Assembly: GCF_036785885.1 (NCBI RefSeq)
Contig: NC_092312.1
Location: 22,276,001 to 22,340,000, forward strand
Source: Coffea arabica
Lineage: Eukaryota; Streptophyta; Magnoliopsida; Gentianales; Rubiaceae
Length of the DNA: 64,000 nucleotides
Reading direction: 5' to 3'
Numbering within the stretch: the stretch's first letter is position 1; each line of letters starts with the position of its first letter. The notes under the pieces were generated by a model, which did no database searches, was not told the origin of the DNA, and saw only the letters and a program-made list of their open reading frames with translations. Below are positions 58,656 to 64,000 of the stretch, piece after piece. The position numbers and the translations under genes are program-made.

Positions 58656-59465
58656 TCGTTTGTTTCGGGTGAAAATGTTTTCCAGGAAAATATTTTCCTA
58701 ATTTTCTGTGTTTGGTTGCACAAAAGTTACTGAAAACATTTTCCTATGTAAAATATTTTCACTCATCTTATGGAAAACAACTTCCCTTCCAAACTTACTG
58801 AAGTTGTTTTCCGAAATGCATGCATCCCGCCTGTAGTATGTTCCAAACTTACTGAAAACATCATCTAGTATGTTCTTTTTTTTTTTAGTGTAAACAGGAG
58901 GATTCGAATCCAAGACCTCTTCCTTACACTCCCTCCCCCATACCACCCAATCCAACCCAACCCTCCCCCTATTATATTCAAAATAAAAAAAAAACTTCAT
59001 CCTGCTCATCCTATGCTAGTAATCAATTATGTATAATATGGACATTCTTTTCTAGAGAACTTTCAGCAGTGAGAGTACAAGATATATGTCACAATAAGCA
59101 TTGCATGTGATTGATATTTGACACTAAATGGCCAGCAATTTGTTTATTGCTTAAGAAGATATTTTTTATTCATATATACATTTCTCCAAGATTTTTTAAA
59201 GTTAAACAATGAGATAAATTTTCTTATTTTGCATGGGAAGAAGTATGTAGTTATAATGTGTAGAAAGTAAATATAGAGATAAAAGTAAAAATATTTCAAA
59301 AGTTAAACAAACACCAAAAAAATGAAGTAAGAAAATATTTTCAATTAACTAACCAAACACTTGAAAATGATGAAAGGGAAATGATTTTCATGGAAAATTA
59401 CTTTCACGGAAAATATTTTCCCAAGAAAAACATTTTACTTCCAACCAAATAGACTCGAAATGAAT
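58656..59465. mobile_element. Foldback element with GGAAAATATTTTCC ends
   Basis: The left arm (TCGGGTGAAAATGTTTTCC, then GGAAAATATTTTCC) is inverted at the right arm (GGAAAATATTTTCC, then AACATTTTACTTCC and AACCAAATAGACTCGAAATG). Several further GGAAAAC/GTTTTCC pairs lie inside. It is about 800 bp, non-coding, with a SINE-like insert in the middle. Outer limits are approximate. Confidence 0.5.
58875..58980 (-). mobile_element. Short SINE-like insert inside the foldback element
   Basis: Read on the minus strand: GGGGGAGGGAGTGTAAGGAA, then GAGGTCTTGGATTCGAATCCTC-type B box, then GTTTACACT and an A-run of eleven (plus-strand poly(T) at 58877-58887). This is the usual 3' order of a plant SINE. 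No target duplication was confirmed. Confidence 0.5.
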
Positions 59466-60069
59466 GGATCTTGAAGGAAAGTCAGTGCAAAATTTTTTCT
59501 GACCAAAACGGGCGAAAAGCGAACGAAAACTGATGGAAGCTTACAAAATTTTTTCAAATTACCCATTTTATCCTCACAAAGGTATTGGATAAAATTTTAT
59601 TAATATATATCCAAAATCATTTCATTTCTTTGCAGAACTTCCAAATAATATTAAAATCTCTTCTTTTCTTTTCTTATCCTTTCTTTTCTCTCACAACTTA
59701 ATCTTTCTCTTCTTTTCTTTTCTATCCTCAACTCACGAACTGGCTATAGTCTATTAATGCATGCTATCACCACCACCTTGCATCACAGCATACCGTCCTT
59801 TCTTTTGCATCATCATTACCTCTTAAGATTGCAGCATAAATATAAATATTTTCTTTACCCTACTAAAATGTGCCTTTTATGATAGTTACTCTAACCAAAT
59901 TGGTGTATGAAAAGCATCAAAAACTTAATCAAACTATCTTATTCGCAGCTAGAATCTTGACCAAAAAAATTTGTACAGCCACCTAATTTTAAAGAATTGA
60001 AAATCATAAGAACCATTAGAAACTAATCTTGTTACGAATGAAGTGCTAATAAGAATTTGTAGTTATTTA

Positions 60070-60071
<2 letters not shown>

Positions 60072-60100
<29 letters not shown>
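60072..60100. repeat. (TA)n microsatellite
   Basis: About 14 TA units. Confidence 0.9.
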
Positions 60101-60105
<5 letters not shown>

Positions 60106-60141
60106 GGAGGCTAAGAGCAATTATATTTGACGTAAATATTT

Positions 60142-60308
60142 TTCTTTTCACTTAGGGGAATGTTAACCTTTCGGCCAGACTAATTTCTTAACGCTATATG
60201 GAGTCTTGTTCCAAAAATACATAGCAAGACATCGCATAGGGTCGATCACGAGACTTGCTGTTAACTATTAGACTGCAGAACTAGTTGAACTACCAACGGA
60301 AGCTATGT
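60142..60308 (-). mobile_element. tRNA-derived SINE (167 bp, 13-bp TSD)
   Basis: Minus-strand reading: CTTCCGTTGGTAGTTCAACT then AGTTCTGC (A-box region), CTCGTGATCGACCC (degenerate B box), and an A-rich end AAGTGAAAAGAAAAA. It is flanked by GACGTAAATATTT (60129-60141) and GACGTAAACATTT (60309-60321), a 13-bp duplication with one mismatch. The order and tail orientation agree with a complete, fairly old SINE. Confidence 0.7.
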
Positions 60309-60841
60309 GACGTAAACATTTATCGTCACTTTATAAAATTCTATCCTTTCATCTTTATGAAAACTAAACATTTACTTTAGTTATGTAGAATGCCTTGCCA
60401 ATAACCACCTATTGACAATTTTCACTTTAAATACCTAACTACATATTCATCAATATAATCACTTTTAACTATTGTAATCACCGCGAATACAATAGTCATC
60501 ATTTCATTGAAAGAATATTAAGAGATCATTAGAGCGTATATTATAGGAGTTTCTTTCGTATAAGAACAAAATTGAAATTTTTGTAAACAATTGATTCACA
60601 CAAAACATTATACATTGTCTAAATTGCATGTACACTGATGTGTGATGATCTGCCCTTAGCACTATGAAAAAGAAATTCTCCCTTCATAGCTCGTTTTTTC
60701 GTTTTGGGATAAACATCTTTTTTTTTTTTTTGGGGATAATTCTCCCTTGCTGGGTAACTTAACTGGTGTTGCTCTTACTTTATGGACCAGTTAGTAATTA
60801 AGTGCTTGGGCACGCTATCGCAGATGGCCTCAGTCGACCAA

Positions 60842-60849
60842 TATAAATA
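60842..60849 (+). promoter_or_regulatory. Possible TATA box of the NOT1-like gene
   Basis: TATAAATA about 190 bp before the ATG, at a plausible distance for a TSS near 60870-60880. Inferred only. Confidence 0.4.
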
Positions 60850-60999
60850 CCAACCTGGTCACGTTAGTCTAGAATTTGCCACAGTCGGCTTTCATATCTT
60901 ATTTTTCTGACTCTCACAATTTTCTCCACCGAGTACCTCTGTCTGTTTTGCATTTCGCCCATTTGTCCTCTTCGTCTTCTCTGCACTCTCAGTCGGTAA

Positions 61000-61008
61000 A
61001 AACCCTAG
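61000..61008 (+). promoter_or_regulatory. Telo-box upstream of the NOT1-like gene
   Basis: AAACCCTAG lies about 27 bp before the ATG, within the probable 5' UTR, as in many plant housekeeping genes. Confidence 0.5.
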
Positions 61009-61034
61009 TGGTGCTCACCTAGCTCTTCTGCGCG

Positions 61035-61133
61035 ATGATCCCGTTTGCTTTGACCGCGTCTACTCAGATTCGGTATCTGCTGCAGAGCTTGAACGCCTCC
61101 AACTCCGATGCCGTCCTCCAAGAACTCTGTCAG
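61035..61133 (+). CDS. NOT1: CCR4-NOT subunit 1 (NOT1)-like, first exon only
   Basis: The exon encodes MIPFALTASTQIRYLLQSLN, then ASNSDAVLQELCQ, and ends at a GTTTAA donor. This matches the N-terminus of plant NOT1 proteins, which begin with a similar TSxxIRxLLQxL...NSDxVxxxLxQ segment before an FIEYG exon. NOT1 is the roughly 2400-residue scaffold of the cytoplasmic CCR4-NOT deadenylase, which controls mRNA decay. No downstream exon was found up to 64000, so the first intron must be longer than 2.8 kb and the gene continues outside the window. The call rests on 33 residues plus the telo-box and TATA context, so some doubt remains. Confidence 0.7.
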
Positions 61134-61620
61134 GTTTAATTACTCGACCATACCCCTGTATTTTGACATGGATTAATAATGTCTATTGGTGATTTTACTG
61201 TGCATAGTTTCTTGAACTAGTGGACTTTTCTTGAATCTTTACGTAGTTTGAACAATTTGATTTTTGTGATTTGCAATATATTCGAGCTCTATATCAATAT
61301 GCGATGATCGTGAAGCTGGTATGGAAATTGGGTTAAATGATGTGGCTTTTTCTCTAGAAAATTGATGCTGCCAAAGGGAGTTGGGGGAAGGGGGAGGGGG
61401 AAGAGCACAGGAGTTCTGATGAAGTTTCTGTATTTTGTATTTCTGAGTGTACTATTACCCTATGTGACGTTTGGACTTTGTGGGTGGAGTTAATTATGGA
61501 AGTAAAGGGCCAATTTTTGTTGAGTTTATGGTAAAATGAAGCTATTAAAGGTTGTTATGTTAGTATTTTAGTATTCTTGGCACCTCTAATGTGCTGCAGC
61601 TCACTTATTGAAATGTAGCG

Positions 61621-61772
61621 AATGACTTGATAAGATGATAAAGAAGTAAAATGCAGCTACTAGATCACGCCTAATGTTGATTATTATTATTGAGTCAATG
61701 ACTTGATAAGATGATAAAGAAGTGAAATGCAGCTAGTAGATCACGCCTAATGTTGATTATTATTATTGAGTC
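61621..61772 (+). repeat. Two tandem copies of a 76-bp unit
   Basis: The unit AATGACTTGATAAGATGATA through TGATTATTATTATTGAGTC occurs at 61621-61696 and 61697-61772 with only two substitutions (AAAATG/GAAATG, CTACTAG/CTAGTAG). Such identity implies a recent duplication. Confidence 0.9.
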
Positions 61773-63288
61773 AATTTCCTGTATCGTTTCCAGTGCATTA
61801 GTATTTATCTCTGCCATTCATGTCATACCTTTCTCTGAAATGTTTACTTTCCATTTTTCTTTATTATGATAGGCATTATCACAAATAAAACAAGAACATG
61901 TTCACCTTATCAAAGTTCATGCTAAGCTGTGTTACGTCATTGGTGAAATGGAAAATGGTACTTAAATATCAGGATGTTCTAATTTCACTTGTAAAACTCC
62001 ATTATTGTGGTGCCTATGCTAGAGCTTAGTTTTGCTAGAATACTAATTATTTGGCAGATCATCAGAGTTTTTCCCCCCTTTTTCACTTCTTAATAAAAAA
62101 TCTTGAGCTGTGAAATGCAGCTTTAGATGTCCTTGGAAATGGAGAGTTTCTGTTTGTTGCGGGTATGACCTCAGTAAACAAGGATTGAACATTTTTCTTG
62201 ATGATTGAATACTCTTATCACTACTATTAGATTTCGCTGTACTGTCCAATTTTTCTGTTGCTTAATGATTAAGACACGCCCAAAAGTTGAAGGGCATATA
62301 GTCTGTATACAGTTGGTTGTTTCCACTATGACGCTGGAGTGGGCCCATGCTTTGGGCCATGGACCGGCATTCCATTTAAGTATAATTCATAAGTGTGCTT
62401 GAGTGACAATTTGAAGTTTCTCTTTAGGCTTCAAGTCTCCGAAGTTGACATTTTTGTCAATACTGTTAACCGCTTTTCAATGTGTTGAAATAGAACTGTT
62501 GCTGCTCAGGAACTGTTCATGATGGGTTGTTCAAACCATTGTTTTCTAGGTGAAGGATTGCTTAGGGCTTAGCTGTCATGGGGTATGGCCTGGCTTGCCT
62601 CATTGAATAAGTGATTATGATCAAGTGTCAGCATTTGTGCTGAAGTGAAAATTCATTCAATCAAGCCAACCCATTTTGATTAATAAAGGTTTTTAACTGA
62701 AAATAAACCAACCCATTTGATCATGGTGTGGCAGAAAAAAGCTTAAATAAGTAGTACAAAGAAAAGCTATTTGAGCCACATGCAGGAGAGCATAAGGAGG
62801 GTGAGAGGATAGAGTTAGAGAAGCATGCAGGGGTTATAGCTAGCACTGGTTTGGCGGGGGTTGGTTTGTTGGTAGAGATTAAAGAAAAGCGACATAAATT
62901 AAGAACAGAAACAAACAAGGAGGAGGAGGATAAAAAGAAGAGATGGGAGGGCAAGAGGACGATCTTGCCCTGGGTACATGCAACTGTGAGATGGGACTGT
63001 AGATCAAAGCTGATTGGATCAATACTTGATCTTTCGGGTGTACATTAGGAATTGTTAGTATATAATTGATGGGATGGTTCAACCTTTATTGTCTTGCTTA
63101 TATCTTTTCATTTTGTGTGCTGATCTTGCTCAAATGTGTCATCATTTCTTCCTTGATAAGGCCTTCTTCATGATTCTTCCAACTTTGCTGTGCTCATGAA
63201 TTTTTTCCTATGGCTGTTGGCTCCTGGTGACTGTTTTGAAAGTATAATTTATCCAAAAAATTTACTTGCTTTTGACGTTCTGCCTTTG

Positions 63289-63380
63289 CATTTCCATTTG
63301 TTTTTAACGATTTTCTTTTAGGATGAAGTACTTACATTTCCATTTGTTTTTAAAGATTTTCTTTTAGGATGAAGGACAGC
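63289..63380 (+). repeat. Two tandem copies of a 46-bp unit
   Basis: CATTTCCATTTGTTTTTAAM and GATTTTCTTTTAGGATGAAG occur twice, 46 bp apart, with one or two differences. Each copy contains a TTCTTTTAG|G acceptor-like site. Confidence 0.75.
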
Positions 63381-64000
63381 AGTGGTTTGTGTTTGAACCC
63401 TAAAACCAGTTGATGACCAAATCTAGCATTTAAGCCAAAAGCTAGTTGATAACCATATCTAGCTTCAACTCTTAGATATTTGTGCTCATTTTGTGGATAT
63501 GCAAGAGTTTGACACAAAGGATGTTAAGTTGCCAGTGGAGTGGTTAAATGCTTACAACATATAGAAAAATTTCTACCCTGCACATTTTACTGGCTTTGCT
63601 TTGAACTGCATTTCAAAGTCTTTTGATGCTGCTTTTGCGTTGTGAGGAACAATCAATGTAATTGTTAAGAGGATTCTCAATTAAGTTGGAGTTCATGGAG
63701 GACTATACTCCATTAAGCCTGTTCTTTTACGAGGTGTATCTGAATTGTACTTGTGCAGAGTACAATGTTAATGTGGGTGGTTTTTTAATGCGACTTGTCT
63801 GTCATTTGAATGCATTTGATATTTGAGACTCTTGTTAATGGTTTGTAAATAGAATCCTGTAATGTAGATTAGAATTGTAGTAATCTGTGTTTAGGCTCTG
63901 GCAATTATGAATCTCAGGAGGAGTTTGATTTATATGAGGAGTTTGGGAAAAGAATACTTTGACCAACTAGATTAATCATTCACTCAACTAATTCTAATGT

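Larger units (their letters stand above)
61134..64000 (+). other. Probable first intron of the NOT1-like gene
   Basis: T-rich, intron-like DNA. It contains an exact-type tandem duplication at 61621-61772 and a second short one near 63289-63378. Frames at 62205-62402 and 62851-63048 have no recognised domain. No exon with the expected FIEYG start was seen. Confidence 0.5.

Noticed and set aside
1-64000. CRISPR arrays, operons, bacterial promoters or rRNA genes
   Set aside because: Nothing of the kind was seen. The window has spliced plant genes and eukaryotic transposons throughout.

Overview
The window is nuclear DNA of a flowering plant, almost certainly a eudicot. The evidence is AT-rich sequence, genes split by short GT-AG introns, plant-only gene families (a fibrillin/PAP plastid protein, RHIP1, a plant F-box family), telo-box promoters, and many small plant transposons (MULE, hAT, Helitron, SINE, MITE). 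The sequence does not let me name the species.

Six genes can be read with confidence. On the minus strand: a small PHD-finger protein (8087-9076, 2 exons, 126 aa), a plastid fibrillin (26123-27650, 3 exons, 229 aa) and RHIP1 (50674-55298, 9 exons, 279 aa). On the plus strand: CCT1, the alpha subunit of the cytosolic chaperonin (29458-38756, 17 exons, 546 aa), an intact single-exon F-box gene (44863-46197, 444 aa) and the first exon of a NOT1-like CCR4-NOT scaffold (61035-61133), whose remainder lies past the right edge. Every exon join was checked for splice sites and reading frame. For the five complete genes the summed coding length is a multiple of three and ends in a stop.

Layout. 1-19.8 kb is gene-poor, with the PHD gene, MITEs, microsatellites and a 1.2-kb non-autonomous Helitron (15787-16971). 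19.8-22.7 kb is a transposon cluster: two MULE-type elements 41 bp apart, each with a 9-bp target duplication, then a dimeric retroposon with an 11-bp duplication. 26-39 kb is the conserved core, with the fibrillin and CCT1 diverging from about 1.8 kb of shared upstream DNA. CCT1 introns carry a MITE and an antisense LINE 3' fragment. 39-50 kb and 56.8-58.6 kb hold an F-box family: one intact gene and at least three broken copies. Among them lie SINEs, an hAT MITE inside a tandem duplication, and two related antisense ORFs of unknown nature. 50.6-55.3 kb is RHIP1. 59-64 kb holds a foldback element, a SINE with target duplication, and the NOT1 promoter, exon 1 and long first intron.

The conserved genes look like an ordinary housekeeping neighbourhood and do not form a pathway. 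The unusual content is the recent mobile-element history, the decaying F-box family with its repeat-rich promoter, and the dimeric retroposon at 22.4-22.7 kb.
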